A DNA stretch of 64,000 bases. Source: Pseudomonas sp. MWU13-2100. Its GTDB lineage: Bacteria; Pseudomonadota; Gammaproteobacteria; Pseudomonadales; Pseudomonadaceae. The stretch covers positions 278,112-342,111 of the forward strand of contig NZ_JALLIX010000001.1 in the NCBI RefSeq assembly GCF_023242365.1, given 5' to 3'. A program made the translations under genes and the position numbers. Each line of letters opens with the position of its first letter. Within the stretch, counting starts at the first letter, position 1. A model generated the notes under the pieces. It was not told where the DNA came from. It worked only from the letters and a program-made list of their open reading frames with translations, and searched no databases. Shown piece after piece: positions 27,007 through 36,267 of the stretch.

Positions 27007-27474
27007 ATGGCTAATGATAACGATATGACTTCCCCGGACGACCAGGCCCTGGCCGACGAGTGGGCGGCTGCGCTGGAAGAAACCGGCGATGCCGGCCAGT
27101 CCGATATCGATGCCTTGCTGGCGGCTGACTCCGGCAATTCGTCGGGCGGAAGCCGCCTGCCCATGGAAGAGTTCGGCAGCGTGCCGAAGAACAACGATCC
27201 GGTGACCCTGGACGGCCCGAACCTGGAAGTGATCCTCGATATCCCGGTGTCGATCTCCATGGAAGTCGGCAGCACCGATATCAACATCCGCAACCTGCTG
27301 CAATTGAACCAGGGTTCGGTGATCGAACTTGATCGCCTGGCCGGCGAGCCGTTGGATGTACTGGTCAATGGCACGCTGATCGCCCACGGTGAAGTGGTGG
27401 TGGTCAACGAAAAATTCGGTATCCGTCTGACCGACGTGATCAGTCCGAGCGAACGCATCAAGAAGTTGCGCTGA
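27007..27474 (+). CDS. fliN: Flagellar motor switch protein FliN
   Basis: A 155-residue FliN with the C-terminal SpoA domain (LEVILDIPVSISMEVGSTDINIRNLLQLNQGSVIELDRLAGEPLDVLVNG). The N-terminal extension of about 60 residues is acidic and holds a second copy of a FliM-like peptide, QSDIDALLA at 31-39, a possible extra CheY contact. ATG 27007 follows GAGGACAACTG; it ends against fliO without a gap. Confidence 0.96.
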   Translation: MANDNDMTSPDDQALADEWAAALEETGDAGQSDIDALLAADSGNSSGGSRLPMEEFGSVPKNNDPVTLDGPNLEVILDIPVSISMEVGSTDINIRNLLQLNQGSVIELDRLAGEPLDVLVNGTLIAHGEVVVVNEKFGIRLTDVISPSERIKKLR

Positions 27475-27909
27475 ATGAGCCGGCTTCTCGGCATCTTCCT
27501 GCTGGCGCCGCTCAGTGCCTGGGCGGCGGAACCGCTCGCCACGGCGGCCGTCGCCACGCCGAGCGCGCCGGGCAGCATGGCCGGGCAGTTGACGCAACTG
27601 GTGCTCGGCCTGCTGCTGGTGCTGGGGATCATCTTTGTCCTCGCCTGGCTGTTGCGTCGCATGCAGCAGGTCGGGCCTGGGGCCAAGGGGCGGCAGGTCA
27701 TCGAGCTGATCGGCTCGCGCGCCCTCGGGCCGCGTGACCGCCTGGTGCTGGTGCAGGTCGGCAACGAGCAGATCCTGCTTGGACTGACGCCGGGCACCAT
27801 TACCCCGCTGCATGTGCTCAAGGAACCGGTCCAGGTGCCGAGCGGCGAGCAGGCCACGCCTGAGTTCGCTCAACGCCTGATGGAATTGCTGGGTAAGGAT
27901 AAGAAGTGA
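27475..27909 (+). CDS. fliO: Flagellar biosynthetic protein FliO
   Basis: A 144-residue export-gate assembly factor. N-terminal signal-like segment (1-18, [19 protein letters not shown]), a membrane span at about 42-62 ([23 protein letters not shown]) and a FliO-type cytoplasmic part ([33 protein letters not shown]). It helps FliP complex formation. Stop overlaps the fliP start. Confidence 0.93.
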   Translation: MSRLLGIFLLAPLSAWAAEPLATAAVATPSAPGSMAGQLTQLVLGLLLVLGIIFVLAWLLRRMQQVGPGAKGRQVIELIGSRALGPRDRLVLVQVGNEQILLGLTPGTITPLHVLKEPVQVPSGEQATPEFAQRLMELLGKDKK

Positions 27910-28661
27910 TGGGCGCTTTGCGGTTAATCCTGACGTTGGCCTTGTTGCTGGCGGCGCCTCTGGCGCTGGCGGCCGATCCATTGTCGATCCCGGCGATCAC
28001 CCTTGGCACCGGGGCCAACGGCCAGCAGGAATATTCGGTCAACCTGCAAATCCTGCTGATCATGACGGCGCTGAGTTTTATCCCGGCTTTCGTCATGCTG
28101 ATGACCAGCTTCACCCGCATCATCATTGTCTTCTCGATCTTGCGCCAGGCCCTGGGCCTGCAGTCGACGCCGTCGAACCAGATCCTCACCGGCATGGCAT
28201 TGTTCCTGACCATGTTCATCATGGCGCCGGTCTTCGACAAGGTGAACCATGATGCCCTGCAACCGTATCTGGCCGAAAAGATGACGGCCCAGGACGCCGT
28301 GCTCAAGGCCGAGGGACCGATCAAGGACTTCATGCTGGCGCAGACTCGCAGCAGTGACCTGGAGCTGTTCATGCGCCTGTCCAAGCGCACGGACATCGCC
28401 ACGCCCGACCAGGCGCCGCTGACCATTATCGTGCCGGCCTTCGTGACTTCGGAATTGAAGACAGCGTTCCAGATCGGCTTCATGATCTTCATTCCCTTCC
28501 TGATCATCGACCTGGTGGTGGCCAGTGTGCTGATGGCCATGGGGATGATGATGCTGTCGCCGCTGATTATTTCCCTGCCGTTCAAGATCATGCTGTTTGT
28601 GCTGGTGGATGGCTGGGCCTTGATCATCGGTACCCTGGCCGGCAGTTTTGGCGGTGTCTAG
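27909..28661 (+). CDS. fliP: Flagellar export gate protein FliP
   Basis: A 250-residue export-gate pore protein with a cleavable signal (about 1-20, [20 protein letters not shown]) and four membrane spans. Signature segments: [48 protein letters not shown], and [30 protein letters not shown] 27909 shares one base with the fliO stop; a GTG one codon earlier is also possible. Confidence 0.97.
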   Translation: MGALRLILTLALLLAAPLALAADPLSIPAITLGTGANGQQEYSVNLQILLIMTALSFIPAFVMLMTSFTRIIIVFSILRQALGLQSTPSNQILTGMALFLTMFIMAPVFDKVNHDALQPYLAEKMTAQDAVLKAEGPIKDFMLAQTRSSDLELFMRLSKRTDIATPDQAPLTIIVPAFVTSELKTAFQIGFMIFIPFLIIDLVVASVLMAMGMMMLSPLIISLPFKIMLFVLVDGWALIIGTLAGSFGGV

Positions 28662-28676
28662 AACGAGTGGCGTGCA

Positions 28677-28946
28677 ATGACTCCTGAAGTCGCAGTCGAC
28701 ATATTCCGTGATGCCCTCTGGCTGACCACCCTGATGGTTGCCGTGCTGGTGATCCCGAGCCTGGTGGTGGGCTTGATTGTGGCGATATTCCAGGCTGCCA
28801 CCCAGATCAACGAACAGACCCTGAGCTTCCTGCCGCGCATGCTGGTGATGCTGGTCACCCTGATCGTCGCCGGGCCTTGGTTGGTGCAGAAGTTCATGGA
28901 GTACATCCTGTCGCTGTACGGCAGCATTCCACAGGTCATCGGCTGA
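28677..28946 (+). CDS. fliQ: Flagellar export gate protein FliQ
   Basis: An 89-residue protein with two membrane helices (LTTLMVAVLVIPSLVVGLIVAIFQAATQINEQTLSFLPRM and LVTLIVAGPWLVQKFMEYI), normal length for FliQ, which wraps the FliP-FliR gate. It lies between fliP and fliR, 1 base before fliR. Confidence 0.96.
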   Translation: MTPEVAVDIFRDALWLTTLMVAVLVIPSLVVGLIVAIFQAATQINEQTLSFLPRMLVMLVTLIVAGPWLVQKFMEYILSLYGSIPQVIG

Positions 28947-28947
28947 T

Positions 28948-29730
28948 ATGTCGCTGCTCGCGCTGACCGATACGCAGATCAGCAGCTGGGTCGCGAGCTT
29001 CATGCTGCCGGCGTTCCGGGTTGGCGCGGTGATCATGACCATGCCGGTCTTCGGGACCACCCTGTTGCCGCGACGGATCCGCATGTATTTCATCCTGGCA
29101 ATCACGGTGGTCATCGCCCCGGGCCTGCCGCCGATGCCCGAGGTGCATCCGCTGGACCTGAGCGGGCTGCTGCTGATCGCCGAGCAGATCATTTTCGGCG
29201 CCTTGCTTGGTTTTTCCCTGCAATTGTTTTTCCAGGCCTTTGTGGTGGCCGGGCAGATTATCGCGATCCAGATGGGCATGGGCTTCGCGTCCATGGTCGA
29301 CCCGGTCAATGGGGTTTCGGCGGCGGTGATCGGGCAGTTCTTCACCATGCTGGTGACATTGATGTTCCTGGCCATGAACGGTCACCTGGTGGTCATCGAA
29401 GTGCTGACCGAGAGTTTCACCACCTTTCCGGTGGGCAGCGGGCTGTCGACCACGGATTTATGGGTGCTCTCCGGCAAGCTCGGCTGGGTGCTCGGAGCGG
29501 CGTTGGTGCTGGTGCTGCCGGCGATCACCGCGTTGCTGGTGGTGAACATCGCGTTCGGCATCATGACCCGTGCCGCGCCGCAGTTGAACATCTTCTCCAT
29601 TGGTTTTCCGCTGATCCTGGTGCTGGGGATGGTCATTCTCTGGATCAGCCTGGGCGACATTCTCAACCAGTATCAACCGCTGGCTGTCGAGGCCCTGCAG
29701 TTTTTACGCGAACTGGCACGGGTGCGCTGA
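28948..29730 (+). CDS. fliR: Flagellar export gate protein FliR
   Basis: A 260-residue polytopic membrane protein with the FliR motifs FRVGAVIMTMPVFGTTLLPRRIRMYF, GFSLQLFFQAFVVAGQIIAIQMGMGFASMVDPVNG and LNIFSIGFPLILVLGM. One copy sits in the FliP5Q4R1 gate. Three bases before flhB. Confidence 0.96.
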   Translation: MSLLALTDTQISSWVASFMLPAFRVGAVIMTMPVFGTTLLPRRIRMYFILAITVVIAPGLPPMPEVHPLDLSGLLLIAEQIIFGALLGFSLQLFFQAFVVAGQIIAIQMGMGFASMVDPVNGVSAAVIGQFFTMLVTLMFLAMNGHLVVIEVLTESFTTFPVGSGLSTTDLWVLSGKLGWVLGAALVLVLPAITALLVVNIAFGIMTRAAPQLNIFSIGFPLILVLGMVILWISLGDILNQYQPLAVEALQFLRELARVR

Positions 29731-29733
29731 GCC

Positions 29734-30873
29734 ATGGCAGAGAGCGAGAGTGGCCAGGACAAGACAGAAGACCCCACGGAGAAGAAGAAAAGAGATGCCC
29801 GCGAGAAGGGTGAGGTTGCCCGTTCCAAGGAGCTCAACACCTTTGCCGTGATGATGGCCGGTGCCGGTGCGTTGCTGGTGTTCGGCGGCGCCCTGGCCCA
29901 GGATCTGGCCGAATTGATGCGCATGAACTTCACCCTGAGCCGGGAAGTCGTGCTCGATCAGCGCTATATGGGGATTTTTCTTCTGCGCTCCGGGGAAATG
30001 GCGATCTGGGCAGTGCAGCCGATCCTGCTGACCGCTCTGGCCGCGGCCCTGATCGGGCCGATCGCCCTTGGAGGGTGGTTGTTCTCGGCCAGTGCCATGG
30101 CGCCGAAGTTCAGCCGGATGAACCCCTTCCCGGGGATCAAGCGGATGTTCTCGGCCAAGTCGGTGATGGAGCTGCTCAAGGCTGTCGGCAAGTTCACCAT
30201 CATTCTGTTCGTGGGGTTGTCGGTGCTGTCTTCGGATATCGACGATCTGGTACGGATCGCCCATGAACCGCTGGAGTCGGCGGTCATCCACAGCCTGCAG
30301 GTGGTGGGCTGGAGTACCTTGTGGATGTCCCTGGGGCTGTTGATCATTGCCGCGGTGGATGTACCGGTGCAGCTCTATACAGCCCACCAGCGCTTGCTGA
30401 TGACCAAGCAGGAAATACGTGACGAGCACAAGGACCAGGAGGGTCGGCCGGAGGTCAAGCAGCGGATTCGCCAGTTGCAACGTGAAATGTCCCAGCGGCG
30501 GATGATGGCGGCGATTCCCGAGGCGGATGTGGTGATCACCAACCCGACCCACTATGCCGTGGCGCTCAAATACGATGCGGATAAGGGCGGGGCGCCGGTA
30601 TTGCTGGCCAAGGGCAGCGACTTCCTGGCGCTGAAAATCCGCGAGATCGCCGTCGAACACGACATCCTGCTGCTCGAGTCGCCGGCCCTGGCGCGCTCGA
30701 TCTACTACTCCACCGAGTTGGATCAGGAGATTCCGGCGGGCCTGTACCTGGCGGTGGCGCAGGTGCTGGCATACGTCTTCCAGATCCGTCAGTACCGCGC
30801 CGGCAAGGGCAAGCGCCCCGATCCGCTTAAGGGAGACCTGCCGATTCCGCCGGATCTGCGCCGCGATTCCTGA
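29734..30873 (+). CDS. flhB: Flagellar export switch protein FlhB
   Basis: A 379-residue membrane protein that changes export specificity from rod/hook to filament substrates. N-terminal TEDPTEKKKRDAREKGEVARSKEL, four membrane spans to about residue 215, and a cytoplasmic domain with the self-cleaving NPTH motif starting at Asn270 (VITNPTHYAVALKYD). It senses FliK from the gene block upstream. A 230-base gap with the flhA promoter follows. Confidence 0.97.
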   Translation: MAESESGQDKTEDPTEKKKRDAREKGEVARSKELNTFAVMMAGAGALLVFGGALAQDLAELMRMNFTLSREVVLDQRYMGIFLLRSGEMAIWAVQPILLTALAAALIGPIALGGWLFSASAMAPKFSRMNPFPGIKRMFSAKSVMELLKAVGKFTIILFVGLSVLSSDIDDLVRIAHEPLESAVIHSLQVVGWSTLWMSLGLLIIAAVDVPVQLYTAHQRLLMTKQEIRDEHKDQEGRPEVKQRIRQLQREMSQRRMMAAIPEADVVITNPTHYAVALKYDADKGGAPVLLAKGSDFLALKIREIAVEHDILLLESPALARSIYYSTELDQEIPAGLYLAVAQVLAYVFQIRQYRAGKGKRPDPLKGDLPIPPDLRRDS

Positions 30874-30951
30874 GTCGACCAGGCGCTACATGCAAACCTC
30901 CGGGGCAGAGTTTGCTCGCGAAGAGGCTCGTGAGAACGCTAAATACCTCGC

Positions 30952-30980
30952 GGACAATCCGTTATCCACAAGGGTTGTCC
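30952..30980. other. Hairpin downstream of flhB with an exact DnaA-box sequence in its loop
   Basis: GGACAATCC (30952-30960) and GGGTTGTCC (30972-30980) can form a 9-bp stem with one G-T pair. The loop contains TTATCCACA (30962-30970), the exact consensus DnaA box. No T run follows, so termination is uncertain. The rest of the flhB-flhA gap holds a degenerate REP-like stretch (30911-30935) and the flhA promoter. Confidence 0.4.
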
Positions 30981-31027
30981 TGCCCGTAAGCCTTCCAGAA
31001 TAAGCATTTACTCACCCCGGCCAGAGT

Positions 31028-31043
31028 TGGAAGGCTTCTTGCA
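31028..31043 (+). promoter_or_regulatory. Sigma-54 promoter of flhA
   Basis: TGGAAGG (31028-31034), 4 bases, TTGCA (31039-31043). GG and GC elements are at the exact spacing; 60 bases before flhA. Confidence 0.8.
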
Positions 31044-31103
31044 GAGGCAGGTCTATGGCGCTTGTGGCGTCAAAAGTTTGCTTCAAGGTGACGAGGAATA
31101 CCG

Positions 31104-33233
31104 GTGGATCGCTCTCAACTTCTCAACTCGGCGCGCAGCAACCTGAGCAGTCTCGGCCGGGGCAATCTCGGTGTGCCGATACTGCTGTTGATCATGCTGG
31201 CGATGATGATGTTGCCAGTGCCGGCGTTCCTGTTGGACGTGTTCTTCACCTTCAACATCGCTTTGTCAATCGTTGTTCTGCTGGTCTGCGTCTACGCCCT
31301 GCGGCCATTGGATTTCGCGGTGTTCCCGACCATCCTGCTGATTGCCACGCTGCTGCGCCTGGCGCTGAACGTGGCGTCCACCCGAGTGGTCATGCTCCAC
31401 GGTCAGGAGGGTCATGCCTCCGCCGGCAAGGTGATCCAGGCCTTCGGCGAGGTGGTGATCGGCGGCAACTACGTGGTCGGTATCGTCGTCTTCGCGATCT
31501 TGATGATCATTAACTTCGTCGTGGTCACCAAGGGTGCCGGGCGGATTTCCGAGGTGAGCGCGCGTTTCACCCTCGATGCGATGCCCGGCAAGCAGATGGC
31601 GATTGACGCCGACCTCAACGCCGGTCTGATCGATCAGCCACAGGCCAAGCTGCGCCGCCTGGAAGTCGCCCAGGAAGCCGAGTTCTACGGCTCCATGGAC
31701 GGTGCCAGCAAGTTCGTGCGCGGTGACGCCGTCGCCGGCCTGCTGATCCTGTTCATCAACCTGATCGGCGGCATGGCGGTCGGGATTTTCCAGCACCATA
31801 TGAGTTTTGCCGACGCCGGTAAGGTCTATGCCTTGCTGACCATTGGTGACGGTTTGGTGGCGCAATTGCCATCACTGTTGTTATCTACAGCTGCGGCGAT
31901 CATGGTGACCCGTGCTTCCGGTTCGGAAGACATGGGCAAGCAGATCAGCCGGCAGATGTTCGCTTCGCCCAAGGCCCTGGGTGTCGCCGCGGGCCTGATG
32001 GCGGTGATGGGGTTGGTGCCGGGCATGCCGCACTTTTCCTTTATCAGCCTGGCGGCCGTTGCTGGCGGCATCGCTTATATGGTCTGGAAAAAACAGAACG
32101 TTGCCAAGGTCCAGGCCTTGGCCGAAGTCCAGCGCCAGCAGGACCTGCTGCCGTCGCCGGCGCGGAGCATGGAAACCAAGGAACTGGGCTGGGACGACGT
32201 GAGTCCCATCGACATGATCGGCCTGGAAGTCGGTTATCGCCTGATTCCGTTGGTGGACCGCAACCAGGGTGGGCAATTGCTGGCGCGGATCAAGGGGGTG
32301 CGCAAGAAACTCTCCCAGGACCTCGGTTTCCTGATGCCCACTGTGCACATTCGTGACAACCTCGACCTGGCCCCCAGTGCCTACCGCCTGACCTTGATGG
32401 GCGTGACCCTGGCCGAAGCCGAGATTTACCCGGATCGCGAACTGGCGATCAACCCGGGCCAGGTCTACGGTCCGCTCAACGGAATCACCGCCAAGGACCC
32501 GGCCTTCGGCCTGGAAGCGGTCTGGATCGAGGTCAGCCAGCGCTCCCAGGCGCAGTCCCTGGGCTATACCGTGGTCGACGCCAGCACCGTGGTGGCGACG
32601 CACCTCAACCAGATTCTCTACAAGCACTCCAGCGAGCTGATCGGCCACGAAGAAGTCCAGCAACTCATGCAGTTGCTGGCCAAGGGCTCGCCCAAGCTGG
32701 CCGAGGAGTTGGTACCGGGGATCATTTCCCTGTCGCATCTGCTCAAGGTGCTGCAAGCCCTGCTCGCCGAACACGTACCTGTCCGCGATATCCGCAGCAT
32801 TGCCGAAGCGATCGCAAACAATGCCACCAAGAGTCAAGATACTGCCGCTATGGTTGCCGCGGTTCGCGTCGGTTTGTCCCGCGCAATCGTCCAAAGCATT
32901 GTAGGGCTTGAGTCCGAGCTGCCTGTGATCACCTTGGAGCCAAGGTTGGAACAGATATTGCTCAATAGTCTGCAGAAGGCCGGACAAGGCTCGGAAGAAG
33001 GCGTTCTTCTGGAGCCGAGCATGGCCGAGAAACTCCAGCGTTCGCTGATCGACGCCGCCCAGCGCCAGGAAATGCAAGGGCAGCCGGTGATCCTGCTGGT
33101 AGCTGGGCCGGTTCGCGCGATGCTTTCGCGGTTCGGACGACTGGCGGTGCCAAGCCTGCATGTCTTGGCCTACCAGGAAATTCCGGACAACAAGCAAGTG
33201 ACCATCGTTGCGACAGTAGGGCCCAACGGCTGA
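31104..33233 (+). CDS. flhA: Flagellar export protein FlhA
   Basis: A 709-residue core export protein. About eight N-terminal membrane helices (to residue 330), including the FHIPEP family segment VFPTILLIATLLRLALNVASTRV and GAGRISEVSARFTLDAMPGKQMAIDADLNAG, then a large cytoplasmic domain that binds FliH-FliI-FliJ and chaperones and forms the nonameric ring. GTG start at 31104 with ACGAGGA seven bases upstream; no ATG suits. Heads flhA-flhF-fleN-fliA. Confidence 0.97.
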   Translation: MDRSQLLNSARSNLSSLGRGNLGVPILLLIMLAMMMLPVPAFLLDVFFTFNIALSIVVLLVCVYALRPLDFAVFPTILLIATLLRLALNVASTRVVMLHGQEGHASAGKVIQAFGEVVIGGNYVVGIVVFAILMIINFVVVTKGAGRISEVSARFTLDAMPGKQMAIDADLNAGLIDQPQAKLRRLEVAQEAEFYGSMDGASKFVRGDAVAGLLILFINLIGGMAVGIFQHHMSFADAGKVYALLTIGDGLVAQLPSLLLSTAAAIMVTRASGSEDMGKQISRQMFASPKALGVAAGLMAVMGLVPGMPHFSFISLAAVAGGIAYMVWKKQNVAKVQALAEVQRQQDLLPSPARSMETKELGWDDVSPIDMIGLEVGYRLIPLVDRNQGGQLLARIKGVRKKLSQDLGFLMPTVHIRDNLDLAPSAYRLTLMGVTLAEAEIYPDRELAINPGQVYGPLNGITAKDPAFGLEAVWIEVSQRSQAQSLGYTVVDASTVVATHLNQILYKHSSELIGHEEVQQLMQLLAKGSPKLAEELVPGIISLSHLLKVLQALLAEHVPVRDIRSIAEAIANNATKSQDTAAMVAAVRVGLSRAIVQSIVGLESELPVITLEPRLEQILLNSLQKAGQGSEEGVLLEPSMAEKLQRSLIDAAQRQEMQGQPVILLVAGPVRAMLSRFGRLAVPSLHVLAYQEIPDNKQVTIVATVGPNG

Positions 33234-33244
33234 GGTAGTGGGTT

Positions 33245-34573
33245 ATGCAAGTTAAGCGTTTTTTCGCCGCCGATATGCGTCAGGCCATGAAGCTCGTTCG
33301 TGATGAGCTGGGCTCTGACGCGGCCATTATCGGCAACCGCCGGATTGCGGGCGGTGTCGAGCTGACGGCTGCCCTGGACTACAAACTCTCGGCGCTGTCG
33401 CCGCGGGTGCCGAACATGGAGCTCGAGGACGAGCTGCGCAAGACTCAGTCGCGTATCGTCACCGCCCAGGCCGAACTGAGCCTGCGCAGCGAAGGCGACA
33501 CCGACTCCGCGACCAATCGCCAACTGTTCGCCGGCCTGCCGCTGACCGCCGCCGAGCCGCTGATCGAACCGACTTTCGACGAGCCGCGGCGCCCGGCGCC
33601 CGCCCCTGTGGCCCATGCTCCGGCGGTGGATCAGCGGGTGTTCGATTCGATGCGTTCGGAACTCAATGGCTTGCGCGAGCTGCTGGAAGTACAGCTCGGC
33701 TCCCTGGCCTGGAACCAGTTGCAAGGCCGTCAGCCGCAACAGGCCAACCTCTGGCGCCGTCTGCAGCGTATCGGCCTGTCCGGGCCGCTGTCGCGGGACC
33801 TGCTGGAACTGGTTGCCGGGATCGACGAGCCGCGCCAGGCCTGGCGCATGCTGTTGGCACACTTGGCACGGATGATCGTCACGCCCGAGATCGAGCCGCT
33901 GGAAGAGGGTGGTGTGATCGCCATGGTCGGCCCGGCCGGCATGGGCAAGACCACCACGTTGGCCAAGCTGGCGGCGCGCTACGTGCTCAAGTACGGCGCG
34001 CAGAACATCGCGCTGGTGAGCATGGACAGCTTTCGCATCGGTGCCCAGGAACAGCTCAAGACCCTGGGGCGGATCCTCAATGTCTCGGTGACCCATGTCG
34101 ACCCGGGCCAGTCCCTGGCCCAGGCCCTCGATCCGCTGCTGCGCAAACGCGTGGTGCTGATCGATACCGCCGGCCTGCAAGCCAGCGACCCGGCGTTGCG
34201 CATGCAACTGGAAAGCCTGGCCGGACGCGGGATCAAGGCGAAGAATTATCTGGTCCTGGCCACCACCAGCCAGAAACAGGTGCTGACCGCCGCCTACCAC
34301 AGCTACAAGCGCTGCGGGCTGGCCGGTTGCATCCTGACTAAACTGGATGAAACCGCGAGCCTCGGCGAAGTGCTGAGCCTGGCCATCAGTCACGAGTTGC
34401 CAGTGGCCTATCTGACCGACGGGCCACGTATTCCGGATGATCTACACCTGCCGCGCCGGCATCAGCTGGTGTCCAGGGCGGTCAGTGTGCAAATGCAGGA
34501 AGAACCCAGCGAGGAAGCCATGGCCGATATGTTCGCTGATATCTACCACAGCCCGTCAAAACGGGTGGGTTGA
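33245..34573 (+). CDS. flhF: FlhF, polar flagellum placement GTPase
   Basis: A 442-residue SRP-type GTPase that marks the pole for flagellar assembly. N-terminal basic region (MQVKRFFAADMRQAMKLVRDELGSDAAI), a Pro-rich linker (about 95-130), then the NG domain with G1 GPAGMGKTTTLAKLAARY (about 230-247), VSMDSFRIGAQEQL, G3 VLIDTAGL and G4 TKLDETASLGE. Works with FleN to keep one polar flagellum or tuft. Confidence 0.97.
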   Translation: MQVKRFFAADMRQAMKLVRDELGSDAAIIGNRRIAGGVELTAALDYKLSALSPRVPNMELEDELRKTQSRIVTAQAELSLRSEGDTDSATNRQLFAGLPLTAAEPLIEPTFDEPRRPAPAPVAHAPAVDQRVFDSMRSELNGLRELLEVQLGSLAWNQLQGRQPQQANLWRRLQRIGLSGPLSRDLLELVAGIDEPRQAWRMLLAHLARMIVTPEIEPLEEGGVIAMVGPAGMGKTTTLAKLAARYVLKYGAQNIALVSMDSFRIGAQEQLKTLGRILNVSVTHVDPGQSLAQALDPLLRKRVVLIDTAGLQASDPALRMQLESLAGRGIKAKNYLVLATTSQKQVLTAAYHSYKRCGLAGCILTKLDETASLGEVLSLAISHELPVAYLTDGPRIPDDLHLPRRHQLVSRAVSVQMQEEPSEEAMADMFADIYHSPSKRVG

Positions 34574-34574
34574 G

Positions 34575-34685
34575 ATGAGTATTCAGACGTTGCAAATTAC
34601 CTACATCGATGGTCTGCCACGCATTGTTCCGACAAGTGAACGCGCAGCCACTTATGTGGCCTTCCGTCTAAGCAAGACAAGGTAA
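34575..34685 (+). CDS. Possible 36-residue small ORF between flhF and fleN
   Basis: ATG 34575 opens right after the flhF stop (34571-34573), giving MSIQTLQITYIDG... to a TAA at 34683-34685, ten bases before fleN. GGGTTGAG just upstream could serve as a ribosome site. I know no family. It may only be leader sequence; coding bias is weak and its base composition is lower in G+C than flhF. Confidence 0.25.
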   Translation: MSIQTLQITYIDGLPRIVPTSERAATYVAFRLSKTR

Positions 34686-34694
34686 GAAGAGAAC

Positions 34695-35528
34695 ATGGGC
34701 AGCATGCATCCCGTACAGGTGATCGCGGTGACCGGCGGCAAAGGTGGCGTCGGGAAGACCAACGTGTCAGTGAATTTATCCCTGGCGCTGGCCGAGCTTG
34801 GCCGGCGTGTCATGCTGCTGGATGCCGATCTGGGACTGGCGAATGTCGACGTCCTGCTGGGCCTCACGCCCAAACGCACCCTGGCCGATGTGGTCGAAGG
34901 GCGTTGCGAGCTGCGTGATGTGCTGTTGCAGGGCCCGGGCGGGATTCGCATCGTGCCGGCGGCCTCGGGGACCCAGAGCATGGTGCATCTGAGTCCGGCA
35001 CAGCATGCCGGCCTGATCCAGGCATTCAGCGATATCGGTGACAATCTCGACGTGCTGGTGATCGACACCGCCGCGGGCATCGGCGAGTCGGTGGTCAGCT
35101 TTGTCCGCGCGGCCCAGGAAGTGTTGTTGGTGGTCTGCGACGAGCCGACATCGATCACCGACGCCTACGCCTTGATCAAGCTGCTCAACCGCGACTACGG
35201 CATGAACCGCTTCCGCGTGCTGGCCAATATGGCCCAGAGCCCGCAGGAAGGCCGCAACCTGTTCGCCAAGTTGACCAAGGTCACGGATCGCTTCCTGGAT
35301 GTGGCCCTACAATATGTCGGCGCCGTTCCTTATGACGAGTGTGTGCGCAAGGCCGTGCAAAAGCAGCGTGCGGTCTACGAAGCATTCCCTCGTTCGAAAT
35401 GTGCCTTGGCGTTCAAGGCTATCGCTCAGAAAGTCGATACCTGGCCGCTTCCTGCCAATCCTCGGGGGCACCTGGAGTTTTTTGTCGAGCGTCTGGTGCA
35501 TCAAACGAGTGCGGGACCGGTTCTATGA
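34695..35528 (+). CDS. fleN: FleN, flagellar number regulator (MinD/ParA-type ATPase)
   Basis: A 277-residue P-loop ATPase. Deviant Walker A GGKGGVGKTNVSVNLSLAL (about 14-32), LLDADLGLANVDVLLGLTP and Walker B VLVIDTAAGIGESVVSF. FleN binds FleQ and restrains its activity, limiting flagellar number; it also joins FleQ in c-di-GMP control. Four-base overlap with fliA at the 3' end. Confidence 0.97.
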   Translation: MGSMHPVQVIAVTGGKGGVGKTNVSVNLSLALAELGRRVMLLDADLGLANVDVLLGLTPKRTLADVVEGRCELRDVLLQGPGGIRIVPAASGTQSMVHLSPAQHAGLIQAFSDIGDNLDVLVIDTAAGIGESVVSFVRAAQEVLLVVCDEPTSITDAYALIKLLNRDYGMNRFRVLANMAQSPQEGRNLFAKLTKVTDRFLDVALQYVGAVPYDECVRKAVQKQRAVYEAFPRSKCALAFKAIAQKVDTWPLPANPRGHLEFFVERLVHQTSAGPVL

Positions 35529-36265
35529 CTGCCAGTGGCTATCGCATGTATTCCAAATCCTCGCGTGACAGCCAGTATGAACTGATTGAACGTTACGCGC
35601 CGTTGGTCAAGCGTATCGCCTATCACCTGCTGGCACGGCTGCCCGCCAGCGTCCAGGTCGAGGATCTGATCCAGGCCGGGATGATCGGCCTGCTGGAAGT
35701 CTCGACCAAATACGACTCCAGCAAGGGGGCCAGTTTCGAGACCTATGCCGGCATTCGTATCCGCGGCGCGATGCTCGATGAAGTGCGCAAGGGCGACTGG
35801 GCGCCGCGTTCGGTACACCGCAATACCCGCATGGTCAGTGACGCAATTCGTGCAATTGAAGCAAAAACCGGCCGCGACGCTAAAGATCACGAGGTTGCAG
35901 CCGAACTCCAATTGAGTCTCGACGATTATTACGGGATTTTGAACGATACCTTGGGCAGCCGCCTGTTCAGTTTCGACGACCTGTTGCAGGACGGCGAGCA
36001 TGAAGGGCTGCACGAGGATGGCGCGAGTGCTCATCTCGAACCGTCGCGCGACCTGGAGGATGAACGCTTCCAGGCCGCGCTGGCGGATGCGATTGCCAAT
36101 TTGCCGGAGCGTGAGCGACTGGTGTTGGCGCTGTACTACGACGAGGAGCTGAACCTCAAGGAAATTGGTGAGGTGTTGGGGGTCAGCGAGTCGCGAGTCA
36201 GCCAGTTACACAGCCAGTGCGCGGCCCGCTTGCGGGGGCGTTTGGGGGAGTGGCGAGCGCGCTGA
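35525..36265 (+). CDS. fliA: FliA, flagellar sigma factor sigma-28
   Basis: A 246-residue sigma factor with regions 2 (YAPLVKRIAYHLLARLPASVQVEDLIQAGMIGLLEVSTKYD, FETYAGIRIRGAMLDEVRKGDW), 3 (AIEAKTGRDAKDHEVAAELQLSLDDYY) and 4 (LPERERLVLALYYDEELNLKEIGEVLGVSESRVSQLHSQ). It drives late genes; two matching promoters lie in this window (before fliC and before parP). ATG 35525 overlaps the fleN stop (ATGA); a longer frame inside fleN was rejected. HsbA-FlgM signalling should affect its activity. Confidence 0.97.
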   Translation: MTASGYRMYSKSSRDSQYELIERYAPLVKRIAYHLLARLPASVQVEDLIQAGMIGLLEVSTKYDSSKGASFETYAGIRIRGAMLDEVRKGDWAPRSVHRNTRMVSDAIRAIEAKTGRDAKDHEVAAELQLSLDDYYGILNDTLGSRLFSFDDLLQDGEHEGLHEDGASAHLEPSRDLEDERFQAALADAIANLPERERLVLALYYDEELNLKEIGEVLGVSESRVSQLHSQCAARLRGRLGEWRAR

Positions 36266-36267
36266 AG

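Noticed and set aside
30962..30970. DnaA box taken as sign of a replication origin
   Set aside because: Only one box, no AT-rich unwinding region and no dnaA/dnaN genes; reported only as a single regulatory curiosity.
31055..31513. 152-codon plus-strand frame at the start of flhA
   Set aside because: It overlaps flhA in another frame and has no recognisable protein motif; FlhA homology is unambiguous.
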